From contig NZ_CP109434.1 of NCBI RefSeq assembly GCF_036227105.1, forward strand, positions 687,001-751,000: DNA of 64,000 nucleotides, written 5' to 3'. A model generated the notes under the pieces. That model was given only the letters and a program-made list of their open reading frames with translations, made no database searches and was not told the origin of the DNA. Position 1 is the first letter of the stretch, and each line of letters starts with the position of its first letter. The stretch is from Amycolatopsis sp. NBC_01488. Lineage in GTDB: Bacteria; Actinomycetota; Actinomycetes; Mycobacteriales; Pseudonocardiaceae. The translations under genes and the position numbers were made by a program. This document shows positions 46,431-55,365 of the stretch, one piece after another.

Positions 46431-46757
46431 TCACTGGACCGGCACGGGCAGGAGAGCCAGCTCCTGCCAGTCGTCTCCGGGCATCGTTGTCATGAGCACC
46501 CGTGGTGTCTCGACGAGGGCGCCGGGCCACTCGCGTTGGATCTTCGGGATCAGCGGTGACTTCAGGTGCCGCTCGACGCCGTCCTCGCAGTGCCCTTCTA
46601 TCAGGAAGAAGACGTTCGGTTCGTCGACACAGCGCGCCCACCAGAACCAGAGGTTGCTGTCCTCGGCTCGCGTGGCGCGGGTGAATTCGTCGACGAGGTG
46701 GAGCCACCGGCCTGTCCACTCTTCGCGCACGGTGAAGCGGATGACGACGATCTGCAT
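46431..46757 (-). CDS. Antibiotic-biosynthesis-monooxygenase-type (ABM) ferredoxin-like protein
   Basis: The product has 108 residues. IVVIRFTVREEWTGRWLHLV and FFLIEGHCEDGVERHLKSP are typical of the dimeric alpha/beta barrel ABM fold (quinol monooxygenase-like). The ATG at 46757 overlaps the upstream FAD-monooxygenase stop (TGATG). The pair may act on one aromatic or quinone substrate. Confidence 0.85.
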   Translation of the reverse strand: MQIVVIRFTVREEWTGRWLHLVDEFTRATRAEDSNLWFWWARCVDEPNVFFLIEGHCEDGVERHLKSPLIPKIQREWPGALVETPRVLMTTMPGDDWQELALLPVPVQ

Positions 46758-48178
46758 CAGGGAGCCCTCCGTTCGCGGGCAGGCGCGGTCCACCGGCCGA
46801 GGACGGCGGCCCAGTCCCCGGATGTGACGTCGCCGGCCCAAGCGACGTAGCCGTCCGGCCGCACCAGCAGCCCCGGTCCGTCGTCGGTGCGGTGCACCAC
46901 CGGCATCGGGGCCCGCACGTGTCCGGCTTCGCGGCCGGCCACGAGCACGAACTCGCCGTGGCGCAAAGCCTCGAGCAACCGGCCTTCCCGCAATGCGACC
47001 TCGCCGGCGGGGGTGCCGACCAGCGTGTGTTCGGACGACGCGCGGCGGTAGCGGATCCCGGTCCCGGTGAACATCCCGGCAGCTTTGCCGGAGAACCTGC
47101 GGCTTCGCAGTAGCGCTGCGAGTGCGTGGTTGCGCAACATCCGCATCGGCCACGACCGCAACGTCATCATCCGGATGGTGGCTCCGCTGGTGCGGAGCAC
47201 CAGCTTCCCGACCGGGTGTCGTTCGGCTTGGTAGGTGTCGAGGATCGCGGGGTCGGCGCCGTCGAGGACGGTGGCCAGTTTCCAGCCGAGGTTGGCCGCG
47301 TCCTGGATGCCCGTGTTCATGCCCTGACCGCCCGCGGGCGAATGGACGTGGGCAGCGTCGCCGGCGAAGAACACCCTGCCCGAGCGATAGGTGCCGATCT
47401 GGCGTTCGTCGCTGCGGAACTGGGAAATCCACCGGGTCTCGCCCATGCCGAAGTCGGTGCCCATGGTCCGCCGGAGGATGTCGCGGACCAAGGCCGGTTC
47501 GGCGCGGAAGGCCGGGTCGTCCTCGTGACGGCGATCCCAGGCGATGATGCGGAACCAACCGTCGCCAAAGGGCGCGAGGAACGCGAAGCTGTTCTTGACG
47601 GCGTCCACGGTGATGACGGTGTCCGGCGGCTCGGCGAGGTACGCGTCGGCGAGCATGATCGACCTCAGCAGCGTCTTGCCCGGGAACTCCGTGCCGGTCA
47701 GGCGCCGGACGGTGCTGTGCGCACCGTCGGCGGCGACCACATAGGACGCTTTCCACACGAGGTCACCGGCCTGGACGACGACGCCGTCGTCCAGCTGCTC
47801 CAGGCCCGTGACACCGGCTCCGCGCACGATCTGCGCGCCGTGATCCCGGGCGTACTTCTCGAGCAACGCGTCCACGTTGCGCTGCGGCGTCACGAGCAGG
47901 AACGGAAACCTGGACGGCAGCTGGGTGAGGTCGAGCCCCGCGCTCTTCCACAGGCTCAGGCTGCCCGCCTTGGTACCCGTGGCGACCAGCTCGTCGGCGA
48001 GGCCGCGGGTGTCCAGGACCTCCAGCGTCCGGGCGTGGGTCCCGAACGCCCGGCTGAGCGGCGAAGCCTCGGCGTGCTTTTCGACGACCACGACCGACCG
48101 ACCGGCCAGGGCCAGCTCCCCGGCCAGCATGCAGCCCGTCGGGCCGCCTCCGACCACGACGACATCTACGGTGCCCAT
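46757..48178 (-). CDS. FAD-dependent aromatic monooxygenase (Rox/PHBH-like)
   Basis: The product has 473 residues. The FAD motif VVVVGGGPTGCMLAGELALA (about 6), the DG motif VVAADGAHSTVRR (about 158) and the GD motif FFAGDAAHVHSPAGGQGMN (about 275) define a class A flavoprotein hydroxylase. A C-terminal thioredoxin-like domain follows. Relatives hydroxylate phenols, polyketides or rifamycins, and either biosynthesis or resistance is possible. It is divergent from a TetR gene with two matching operators between them. Confidence 0.9.
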   Translation of the reverse strand: MGTVDVVVVGGGPTGCMLAGELALAGRSVVVVEKHAEASPLSRAFGTHARTLEVLDTRGLADELVATGTKAGSLSLWKSAGLDLTQLPSRFPFLLVTPQRNVDALLEKYARDHGAQIVRGAGVTGLEQLDDGVVVQAGDLVWKASYVVAADGAHSTVRRLTGTEFPGKTLLRSIMLADAYLAEPPDTVITVDAVKNSFAFLAPFGDGWFRIIAWDRRHEDDPAFRAEPALVRDILRRTMGTDFGMGETRWISQFRSDERQIGTYRSGRVFFAGDAAHVHSPAGGQGMNTGIQDAANLGWKLATVLDGADPAILDTYQAERHPVGKLVLRTSGATIRMMTLRSWPMRMLRNHALAALLRSRRFSGKAAGMFTGTGIRYRRASSEHTLVGTPAGEVALREGRLLEALRHGEFVLVAGREAGHVRAPMPVVHRTDDGPGLLVRPDGYVAWAGDVTSGDWAAVLGRWTAPARERRAP

Positions 48179-48189
48179 CAGAACCTCCT

Positions 48190-48209
48190 AAGTCAACAGC
48201 GGGTGACTT
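48190..48209. promoter_or_regulatory. Operator 1, AAGTCA-N8-TGACTT
   Basis: A 6-bp-arm inverted repeat lies 11 bases upstream of the monooxygenase start, covering its likely ribosome-site/leader region. It is identical in arms and spacing to operator 2. Confidence 0.75.
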
Positions 48210-48233
48210 TAACGGTACGAGCACCGCCGGGCG

Positions 48234-48253
48234 AAGTCAACCATCGATGACTT
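48234..48253. promoter_or_regulatory. Operator 2, AAGTCA-N8-TGACTT
   Basis: A second identical inverted repeat lies 44 bp (centre to centre) from operator 1 and 11 bases before the TetR start. Autoregulation and repression of the monooxygenase are expected. Confidence 0.75.
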
Positions 48254-48264
48254 ATGCTGACGTC

Positions 48265-48837
48265 ATGCCCGAAACCCGCCGACGTTCCGCCCCCGCCACG
48301 CGCGCCGCGATCCTCGAAGCCGCACGAGAACGCTTCGGCGCACAGGGATTCGACCGGGTGCGGCTGCGCGACGTGGCCGCGGACGTCGGCGTCGACCCGG
48401 CGATGGTCATCCGCTACTTCGGCACGAAGGAAGGCCTCTTCGCCGCGGCGGCGGCGTTCGAGCTGAATCTGCCCGACCTCACCGAGGTGACGGCCGACGA
48501 GCTCGGGCACGTGCTGATGCCACGGTTCTTCAGCGTCTGGGAGGACGACGCCGGATTCCTTTCCCTGCTGCGCGCGGCCACGACCAGCGAAGCCGCGGCG
48601 GTGAAGATGCTGGAACTGTTCACCAGCCAGGTCACCCCGGCCGTGGCCACCGTCGCGGCCGACCGTGCCCCCGAGCGCGCCGCGCTCCTCGGCTCACAGA
48701 TTCTCGGCTTGGCCCTCTCGCGCTACGTGCTGAAGGTGCCGCCCCTGGCGCACATGGGGCGTGCCGAACTGGAAGCCTGGGTCACCCCGGTCATCCGGCA
48801 CTACCTGACCGATCCCGCCGCCCCAGTGCCGACGTGA
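48265..48837 (+). CDS. TetR family transcriptional regulator
   Basis: The product has 190 residues. The HTH (RLRDVAADVGVDPAMVIRYF, about 35-54) is followed by KEGLF and a TetR_C-type effector domain. It is divergent from the FAD monooxygenase and very probably binds the paired AAGTCA-N8-TGACTT sites. Its C-terminal end overlaps the decayed NTF2-like gene on the other strand. Confidence 0.9.
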   Translation: MPETRRRSAPATRAAILEAARERFGAQGFDRVRLRDVAADVGVDPAMVIRYFGTKEGLFAAAAAFELNLPDLTEVTADELGHVLMPRFFSVWEDDAGFLSLLRAATTSEAAAVKMLELFTSQVTPAVATVAADRAPERAALLGSQILGLALSRYVLKVPPLAHMGRAELEAWVTPVIRHYLTDPAAPVPT

Positions 48838-49107
48838 AATCCAGGTGGACGCAGTAGTCGCCCACCTGCTCCCCGCGAGCCGAATGGCCGTCCCGCACGG
48901 CAGGGCCAGCGGCTTGCCCTCCGGGGACTCCGCTTCGATCGTGAAGGGCCAGAACAGCTGGACTTCGCCCGCCAGTGTGATCTGGTCGACGACGTGGCGG
49001 ACCCACGGCAGGGCCACGACCGCGCCAGCCGTGGCTGCGATGATCGCGGCGCGGCCGGTCAGTGGCTCGTTGTTGCCGAACACGTAGGTGGCGTCGTCGG
49101 CGAACCA
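48791..49107 (-). pseudogene. SnoaL/NTF2-like protein remnant
   Basis: WFADDATYVFGNNEPLTGRA, VRHVVDQITLAGEVQLFWPF and, in the next frame, GDYCVHLDFTSALG form the NTF2-like cone fold. A frameshift lies near 48865 and the N-terminal part is missing. It meets the truncated enoyl-CoA hydratase head-to-head near 49108. Confidence 0.65.
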
Positions 49108-49779
49108 GGGGCAAACGCAGCGATGACCGCGGCCTTGGACGACGCGTTGAACCGGCTCGCTGACGACCCCGAGCTGCGAGCCGGCGTCCTCACCGGCGGC
49201 CCGGACATCTTCTGCGCCGGAACGGACCTGGCCGACGGACCGGGCGGACCCACCCCGCGCGGCTGCTCGTACGGCCTCATCGCCCGCCGACGCACCACAC
49301 CCCTGATCGCCGCCGTCGAAGGACCGGCTTACGGCGGCGGTTTCGAGATCGCGATGGCCTGTGACATCATCGTCGCTGGACGCTCGGCACGCTTCGCCCT
49401 GCCGGAAGCGACTCACGGCCTGGTCGCCAACTGCGGCGCCCTCTTCCGTGGGCCCCGCACCCTTCCGCCGATGGTGGGCCGCCACCTGCTCCTCACCGGG
49501 CAGCCGATGCCCGCGGAACGCCTCTACGCCTTGGGCCTGGTCTCCGAACTGGCCGACGACGGACGGGCCGAAGATGCAGCACTCGCCCTAGCCGACACCA
49601 TCAGCGCCAACTCCCCCGCAGCCGTCAGCGCCACACCGAAGCCGTCCGTGACTTCGACATCCGCGACGACGAGTTGGGCTGGGACCCCACCCGCCACGCC
49701 GACTCCACGAACGGCGCGGGCGGCGAGAAAGCCGAGGGGCCTCACGGCGTTCCGCGAGAAGCGCGAGCCCCGCTGGTGA
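49108..49779 (+). pseudogene. Enoyl-CoA hydratase/isomerase, 5'-truncated and frameshifted
   Basis: AAMTAALDDALNRLADDPEL, the oxyanion-loop motif CAGTDLADG and VEGPAYGGGFEIAMACDIIV identify a crotonase-fold enzyme. The first 20-30 residues are missing. Near 49630 the frame shifts, with the expected sequence EAVRDFDIRDDELGWDPTRH in another frame, and near 49738 it returns to give GLTAFREKREPRW. The copy is probably inactive. Confidence 0.75.
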
Positions 49780-49995
49780 CCGGCCTCAGGCAATGACCAA
49801 AGGGGACACCGGCGAGCCCGCCGCTCCGGCGATCTTCAGCGGGGCGGCGGCCTCACCGCGATGCTCGATAGCTCGCGCACCTGATCAGCGGACCAGCTGA
49901 CCGCGAACTCCCACCGGGAGCAACGTCCGCGACTGTTCATCTGCTGGTCGGCCGAGTCTGGCACCCTGCCGGCATTTCGGGCATGGATGCCTTTG
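49780..49995. other. Short non-coding gap
   Basis: No gene or site is recognised between the enoyl-CoA hydratase remnant and the end of the MFS remnant. Confidence 0.5.
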
Positions 49996-50420
49996 TCAGG
50001 AGGACAGTTCCCGCCCGCTGGTCTCGGACGTCAGTGCCATGACGATGATCGCGATGACGGCTGCGAGTACGGCGGCGCCCAGCCCGATCCTGAACCCGGT
50101 CGTCGAAGTCGCGAGCAGCCCGACGACCGCGGAGCCAGCGCACCGCCCAGCCGTCCGCCGTTGTACACGGTACCCATGGCCAGGGCGCGCACCGGTGAGC
50201 GGTAGGTCATTTCGGCAACCCAGGGCCCGGCCCCGGCGACACGCCGGCGACGCCGGCGAGGAATGCCGCGATCGGCACGACGACGCGGTGCCCCGAAGAG
50301 ACGAGCAACGCGGTCGCGATGGCCGCGACGGCGAGATAGGCGATGAACGTCGGACGCCGCCCGAGGCGGTCGGCGAGCAGGGCGAAGACCGCGAACCCGA
50401 CCCGGTTCATCCGAAACTTT
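49996..50420 (-). pseudogene. MFS transporter, C-terminal remnant
   Basis: LADRLGRRPTFIAYLAVAAI is the MFS loop motif with a following helix. After frame changes near 50230 and 50125 the pieces GPWVAEMTYRSPVRALAMGT and IGLGAAVLAAVIAIIVMALT continue to a stop at 49996. About the last four membrane helices of a sugar-porter-type MFS protein are represented. The 5' part ends near 50420 at the integrase segment. Confidence 0.65.
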
Positions 50421-50469
50421 CTGCTCGGTCCAGCACGATTACAGTTGAATCCCCGAAACCATGAGTCAG

Positions 50470-51669
50470 TTATGCGGCCACATATCGCCACGCACATTGC
50501 TCCGCCGGAGTTGTGCTGCCGGCGACAGCCTTCTCCCACCGCGTCTGCAGTGACTCAAGCAGGCGTTGCTCGACGGCGTCTGCGACGTGAGAGTAGGTCT
50601 CTTGGACCTTGTCTTGGAGTACATGACCGAGGCGGAGCGCTTGGGCGATCTCGGGAATCCCATCGTCGATCACCCAGGTCTTGTGGCTGTGCCGGAGCCC
50701 GTGGAATTTCAGGCCTGGCTTCACGGCGCGCAGGCGAACGCGGGGATTGACCTTGCGCGTGTTTCCGTCGGCCGCGGGGCGGAATGCGCGGCGGCCGAAG
50801 TTGCTCCGCCGGTGCAGTTCGGACTGCGGTGTGACGAAGACGTGCGAGTGGTCGTGGCTGTCCAGGTGAGCCCGCAGGAGCATCACGAGGAACGGCGGCA
50901 GGGAGATGTCTCGCACGGACGCCTCGGTCTTCGGCGGGCCGAGGAACATGCTGCCCGAGCCCGGTTCGTGGAGTGCGCCGATGTCGGGGTCGACAACGAT
51001 CTTCCCGGTGTTGTCGTCGTAGAGGTGCAGGTTCGGGCGTTGCAGTCCGACCAGCTCGCCCCAGCGCGCCCCGGTCCAGCCCGCCGTGGTCGCCAGTATC
51101 GCTCCACCCGGGCCGTAGCAGAGAGCGATCTGGTCGGACACGGCGAGAACCTCTCCTGGTTCTGCCCACACTTGCCTGGGTCGGCGCTGGGTTCGGCGGC
51201 GCCGACCCCGGCGGCGGTTCCGGATCGGGTTAGCGTCGATGAGTGTCTCGTCCGCGGCGTCGGACAGCAACAGGGAGAAGCACTTCATGATGCTGGCGAC
51301 GGTGCTGTCCGCCAGCCCGGATTGTCGCAATTTCTTCTCCCAGCTCCGGACTTTGGAGTTGGTGATGTCGGCCAGTGCGGTGGTGCCCCATCGGGGAAGA
51401 ACGTGAACCTTGAGGAAGCTGCGGTAATTATCTTCCGTGCGCCGGTCGATGTCGAGTGCGTCGATCCAGTCCCCGGCCCACTCGGCTACGGTGGTCTGAC
51501 CACCCGTCGGGTCGATCCATTTTCCGCGACGTTTGTCGGTCTCCATGTCGTCGATGTAGTTGTTCGCTGCGGCTTCATCGGGAAACCCGGCGATGGAGGC
51601 GATCGTTCCGTCGGCGCGTCGGTAGCGAACGCGCCAAGTGTCCTGGCCGGTTTGGTCGACCCAGGGCAT
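50470..51669 (-). CDS. Tyrosine-type site-specific integrase (second)
   Basis: The product has 399 residues from the ATG at 51669 (AAGGAG upstream). Catalytic residues are seen as Arg in TGARWGELVG, HGLRHSHKTW, and Tyr in VQETYSHV. It is clearly homologous to the integrase at 27695-29206 but has a normal, short C-terminus. No tRNA or second att copy was found nearby. It lies between a broken MFS gene and a 5'-truncated cvnD gene, so it probably marks another integration or deletion event. Confidence 0.88.
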   Translation of the reverse strand: MPWVDQTGQDTWRVRYRRADGTIASIAGFPDEAAANNYIDDMETDKRRGKWIDPTGGQTTVAEWAGDWIDALDIDRRTEDNYRSFLKVHVLPRWGTTALADITNSKVRSWEKKLRQSGLADSTVASIMKCFSLLLSDAADETLIDANPIRNRRRGRRRRTQRRPRQVWAEPGEVLAVSDQIALCYGPGGAILATTAGWTGARWGELVGLQRPNLHLYDDNTGKIVVDPDIGALHEPGSGSMFLGPPKTEASVRDISLPPFLVMLLRAHLDSHDHSHVFVTPQSELHRRSNFGRRAFRPAADGNTRKVNPRVRLRAVKPGLKFHGLRHSHKTWVIDDGIPEIAQALRLGHVLQDKVQETYSHVADAVEQRLLESLQTRWEKAVAGSTTPAEQCAWRYVAA

Positions 51670-51773
51670 GTGAACTCCTTTGCTCTGGTGTGGGGTCACG
51701 GGGTGACGGCATCGATTGACGCTCTGGTGCGGACAGAGAGCCAGCCCGGTCGTCGAGAAACCTCTGGTTTGGC

Positions 51774-52373
51774 GTGCTTCTCAGTGCTCCGCCGGATCAG
51801 CGTTGGGTCAGCGACGTCGGCGTCGGCTGCGTTGCCGGCTCGGTGGCCGGGCCGTTCGGCGTCGGCAAGACCACACTGATCGGCACGGTCAGCGAGATCG
51901 AGCCACTGCGCACCGAAGAGCAGATGACCGTCGCCGGCGCCGACATCGACTCCCTCGACGGCGTCGAGGACAAAACCACCACGACGGTCGCGCTGGACTT
52001 CGGCCGGATCACCCTCGGCGACACCGCGCTGTACCTGTTCGGCACCCCCGGGCAACAACGGTTCTGGCCCCTGTGGCCCGGCCTGGCCCAGGGCGCCATC
52101 GGGGTCCTGGTCCTGGTCGACCTGCGCCGGCTCGATCACAGCTTCGCCGTCCTCGACCAGCTCGACACCACCCGGCTGCCCTACGTCGTCGCCGTCAACG
52201 ACTTCCCCGACACCCCCAACCACGCCGACGACGAGGTGCGCCAGGCGCTCGCCCTGCCCGAGGCGGTGGTGCTGCACTGCGACGCCCGCGACCACCGCTC
52301 GCCGGTCGACGCCCTGATCACCCTGGTCCGTCGTGCCCTGACCTGTCTCGACGCCGCGGAGGCCCGAATCTGA
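51774..52373 (+). CDS. Conservon CvnD-like small GTPase, 5'-altered
   Basis: GTPase motifs: G1 GPFGVGKTTLIG, switch Thr in DKTTTTVALDFGR, G3-like FGTPGQQRFWPL, G4-like VNDFPDT. This is the MglA-like GTPase of actinobacterial conservons. Homology begins about 25 residues in (VAGPFGVGK); before that the frame is unrelated, so the native start with the beta-1 strand was lost, probably when the neighbouring integrase segment joined. The stop overlaps the P450 start (TGATG). Confidence 0.8.
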   Translation: MLLSAPPDQRWVSDVGVGCVAGSVAGPFGVGKTTLIGTVSEIEPLRTEEQMTVAGADIDSLDGVEDKTTTTVALDFGRITLGDTALYLFGTPGQQRFWPLWPGLAQGAIGVLVLVDLRRLDHSFAVLDQLDTTRLPYVVAVNDFPDTPNHADDEVRQALALPEAVVLHCDARDHRSPVDALITLVRRALTCLDAAEARI

Positions 52374-53605
52374 TGTCCACGCCCGTGACCGGCTGCCGCC
52401 TCGCCGAGCTGACCGGCCTGCCCCTGCTGTCGACGACGACCACGTGCCCCGCCCCCCAAGCCGCCTATCGGCGGCTGCGCGAGGGCTGGGGGCAGGTCGT
52501 GCCGGTCGACCTGGATCCCGGGATCCCGGCGTGGCTGGTGATGGGGTACCGCGAGATCCGGGCCGTGGTCCGCGACGAGCTGCATTTCTCCCGCGACTCC
52601 ACCCACTGGCGGCTGTTGCAAGAAGGCCGCATCAGCCCGGACTCGGGGCTCCTGCCGATCATGGCCCCGCGCGACAACGCGTACTTCTCCGACGGCGCCA
52701 AACATCGTCGGCTTCGTGCCCCGCTCGTCGACGCCCTGGCCGGGCTCAGCGAGCAGCACATGGCCCGCCTCATCCGCGCGACCTGTGACCGGCTGATCGA
52801 CCGGCTCCCCGCTGACGGGCCGATCGACCTGGTCGCGCCCTACGCCGCGCAGGTGCCGATGCTCACCGTCGCGGGCCTGTTCGGCATCCCCACGGACCTC
52901 GGCGAGCGGCTGCAGGCCTGCGTGATCGCGCTATTCGGCTCCGGCGGGGACGCCCAGGCCCTGTTCGCCGAGATGGAAGCCATCCTCACCGGCATCATCA
53001 GCGCGCACCGCGCGGCGCCGGCCGCCGACCTCACCACCGCCTTCCTCGACCACCCCAACCATCGCGACGACGCCGAGGTTCTGGCCTCGATGTTGCTGAC
53101 GCTGGGAGCAGGCTGGGAAACCACCCAGGTGTGGATCGCGCAGACGCTGCGGATCATGCTCACCGATAGCCGCTTCGCCGCCCAAGTCCGCGGCGGCCAC
53201 CTCGGCATCGACGACGCTCTGGATCACGTGTTGTGGACAGACCCGCCGATGGCCAACCAGCTCACCCGCTGGGCCACCAGCGACACCGTCCTCGCCGGCC
53301 AGCACATCGCCCGCGGCGACGCCCTGATCCTCGGGCTCGCCGCCGCCAACGCCGACCCCTGGGCCGGCGCCCAGGACCGCATCGACACCGGCAACCGCGC
53401 GCACCTGGCCTTCGGCATCGGACTGCACGCCTGCCCCGCCCAGCGGGCCAGCCGCCTCATCGCCCGCACCGCCGTCGAGACCATCCTGCACCGCCTGCCC
53501 GACGCGCGCCTGGACATACCCGCTGCCGAGGTGCCGCTGCACCCCTCGCCCTGGACCCGCGGCCCGGCTCACCTGCTCGTCACCGCGACCCGCACCCGCA
53601 ACTAG
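52373..53605 (+). CDS. Conservon-type cytochrome P450 (CvnE-like) lacking ExxR
   Basis: The product has 410 residues. The haem-binding loop HLAFGIGLHACPAQRASRLI keeps Cys, and the I-helix reads LTLGAGWETT. The K-helix region reads DHVLWTDPPMANQLTRWATS, where ExxR should be, so the canonical Glu-Arg pair is missing, as reported for CYP157-type conservon P450s. It is encoded directly after the cvnD-like GTPase; cvnA-C are absent. The catalytic role is uncertain. Confidence 0.85.
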   Translation: MSTPVTGCRLAELTGLPLLSTTTTCPAPQAAYRRLREGWGQVVPVDLDPGIPAWLVMGYREIRAVVRDELHFSRDSTHWRLLQEGRISPDSGLLPIMAPRDNAYFSDGAKHRRLRAPLVDALAGLSEQHMARLIRATCDRLIDRLPADGPIDLVAPYAAQVPMLTVAGLFGIPTDLGERLQACVIALFGSGGDAQALFAEMEAILTGIISAHRAAPAADLTTAFLDHPNHRDDAEVLASMLLTLGAGWETTQVWIAQTLRIMLTDSRFAAQVRGGHLGIDDALDHVLWTDPPMANQLTRWATSDTVLAGQHIARGDALILGLAAANADPWAGAQDRIDTGNRAHLAFGIGLHACPAQRASRLIARTAVETILHRLPDARLDIPAAEVPLHPSPWTRGPAHLLVTATRTRN

Positions 53606-53651
53606 CAACGTCCGTTCCCATCCTGCACTTCACTGAGGCGCGACTGCACCG

Positions 53652-54805
53652 ATGACACAGACCACCCCGCCCCAGCCCCTCTACGCGCGGACAACACGCC
53701 GTGGCGGTGGGCCCCCTGCGGAGCCAACCAAAGCCGGATCAACCTCGCCTACCTCTACGACGCCTTCCGCGAAGCCAAAAACAGCGACGGCCGCGTCAAA
53801 CCGTGCGTCAAATACGCCCACGACAACGAACGCACCGCCGCCCAGCGGCTCAACGAAAAGGTGCAGGGCGCGGGGTTCGTGTTCCGGTCTGAACGCGGGT
53901 TCCTCGACCGGGCGGCCACCTACCTCGCCGGCCACCAGCGCGTCAGCAGCATCGTGGTCGCCGGCGCGGGCCTGCCGCACATCGCCAGTGATGACGATCT
54001 GCACTCCCAGGTCCGTCTCACCGAGGCGATCGCCCACAACCGCCTGCAGCGCACGGCGTGCGCGACGGTGATCTACGTCGAACGCGACCCGCTGACACTG
54101 GCGCAGCTGCGCACCATCGCCGATGCCGATGACGGCATCCACGTCGTCGACGCCGACCCGTGGAACCCCGCCGCCATGTGGGACACCCTCTACAACACCG
54201 GCAGCGAAAACCCAGGCCTGATCTGTCCCGACCTCGACCGCGTGGCGTTGCTGCTGGGCGGCGGGGTGATGTCGTTCTACGGCGGCAACCGCACCGATGC
54301 CACCCAGGTGGTGCAAGACCATCTCGCGCGTCTTCCGGCCGGCGGGTTCCTAGCCATGACCCACCTGTACCAGCCCGAGACTCCCGACCTCGCCGCCCAG
54401 GCACGTGAATTCGAAGCGGCACTGCAGGAACACGGTCCGGGGACCGGCAGCCTCGCCACCGACGCCGAGATCCACGCGATGATCCAGGGCACCAGCGTGC
54501 TGCCACCCGGGATCGCTCCCACGTTCACCTGGTACCCCGACGGACCGTCCGCGGACGCACCGGTGTGCGGACACTTCACCGCCGCCGTCCTCACCCAGAA
54601 ACCAGGACCGGACAACGAGCTACCGGAGCCCCCCTGGCTCGAAACCTCTGACTCCCCGACCGCCCGTATCCCAACCGCGCGGACGGCCAGGGATCCGGAA
54701 CCGGTGTCGCCACGAACCTCGACTTACCTGCACGGCGGCATCGGGCCCGGACCCGACCGGTCACCGGGGTGTGGCCAGTCATTCCTCGTGCACCCACAAG
54801 GTTAA
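53652..54805 (+). CDS. SAM-dependent methyltransferase (Methyltransf_19-like), probable frameshift near the start
   Basis: The main frame shows QSRINLAYLYDAFREAKNSD, GFLDRAATYLAGHQRVSSIV, VAGAGLPH (SAM loop) and VIYVERDPLTLAQLRTIAD, as in the DUF574-type methyltransferases common near conservons. That frame has no start codon after the P450 stop. The ATG at 53652 (MTQTTPPQPLY) is one frame off and would join it after a one-base change near 53688. A GTG at 53861 would give only the last 314 residues. The Pro-rich final 60 residues are atypical. Confidence 0.65.
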
Positions 54806-54952
54806 GAAACCGGCCTCTGTGGTGTACGGGATCCCACGAACGCCTGGCGCGCACAACCATCCTCGTGCGCGGCCACGCAACACACCGAACCTGGCGCGTC
54901 GCATTCCCACGACCGCGCCAAAACTCGTTACCGCGAAAGGACATTTCTGCTC

Positions 54953-55365
54953 GTGCGTTTCACAAAGACAGCCGCAGTAGCCCTGGCCGTGCTGCCGACG
55001 CTGGCCGGTGTCTCCGCCGCAGCCGCCGCGCCACCACCGCCGACCGACACCGTCTCCCCGCAGATCGTCGGCGGCGACCCCGCGCCCGTGGCCTACGCCG
55101 GCGCCGGTTCCCTGCAGCTCCTCGACCACGGCGACCCGAACTGGCACTCCTGCGGCCTCACCTTCCTGGCCGAGGGCTACACCGAGACCGGCGCCCTGGC
55201 CGCCCACGACCTGCCAGTGATCATCCGCCAATCCGCCATCCGCCTTGACGAGACGACTCTGCTCATGAATCTCCCGCTCACCCTGCTGATCGGCCCCTCC
55301 TCCCCCGCCCTGGGTGCCTGCGTCGGACGACGCCATCTTCCCGGAACACGCACCGAGGACCGGAC
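54953..55365 (+). pseudogene. Secreted S1 (trypsin-like) protease, N-terminal fragment cut by IS256 element
   Basis: A GTG with GAAAGGA upstream starts a signal peptide (MRFTKTAAVALAVLPTLAG). The mature trypsin N-terminus SPQIVGGDPAPVAYAGAGSL and a Cys in WHSCGLTFLA follow. The next residues do not carry the expected TAAHC motif, so decay preceded or accompanied the IS256 insertion at 55366. No catalytic residue remains. Confidence 0.7.

Noticed and set aside
46338..46440. Minus-strand stretch resembling a short-chain dehydrogenase (AKATVVAFDPGMCDGKLRY)
   Set aside because: It is only about 30 residues with no start, stop or flanking support; too short to annotate.
50421..50469. Possible att site of the second integrase
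   Set aside because: No tRNA and no matching direct repeat was found within the window, so the site cannot be defined.
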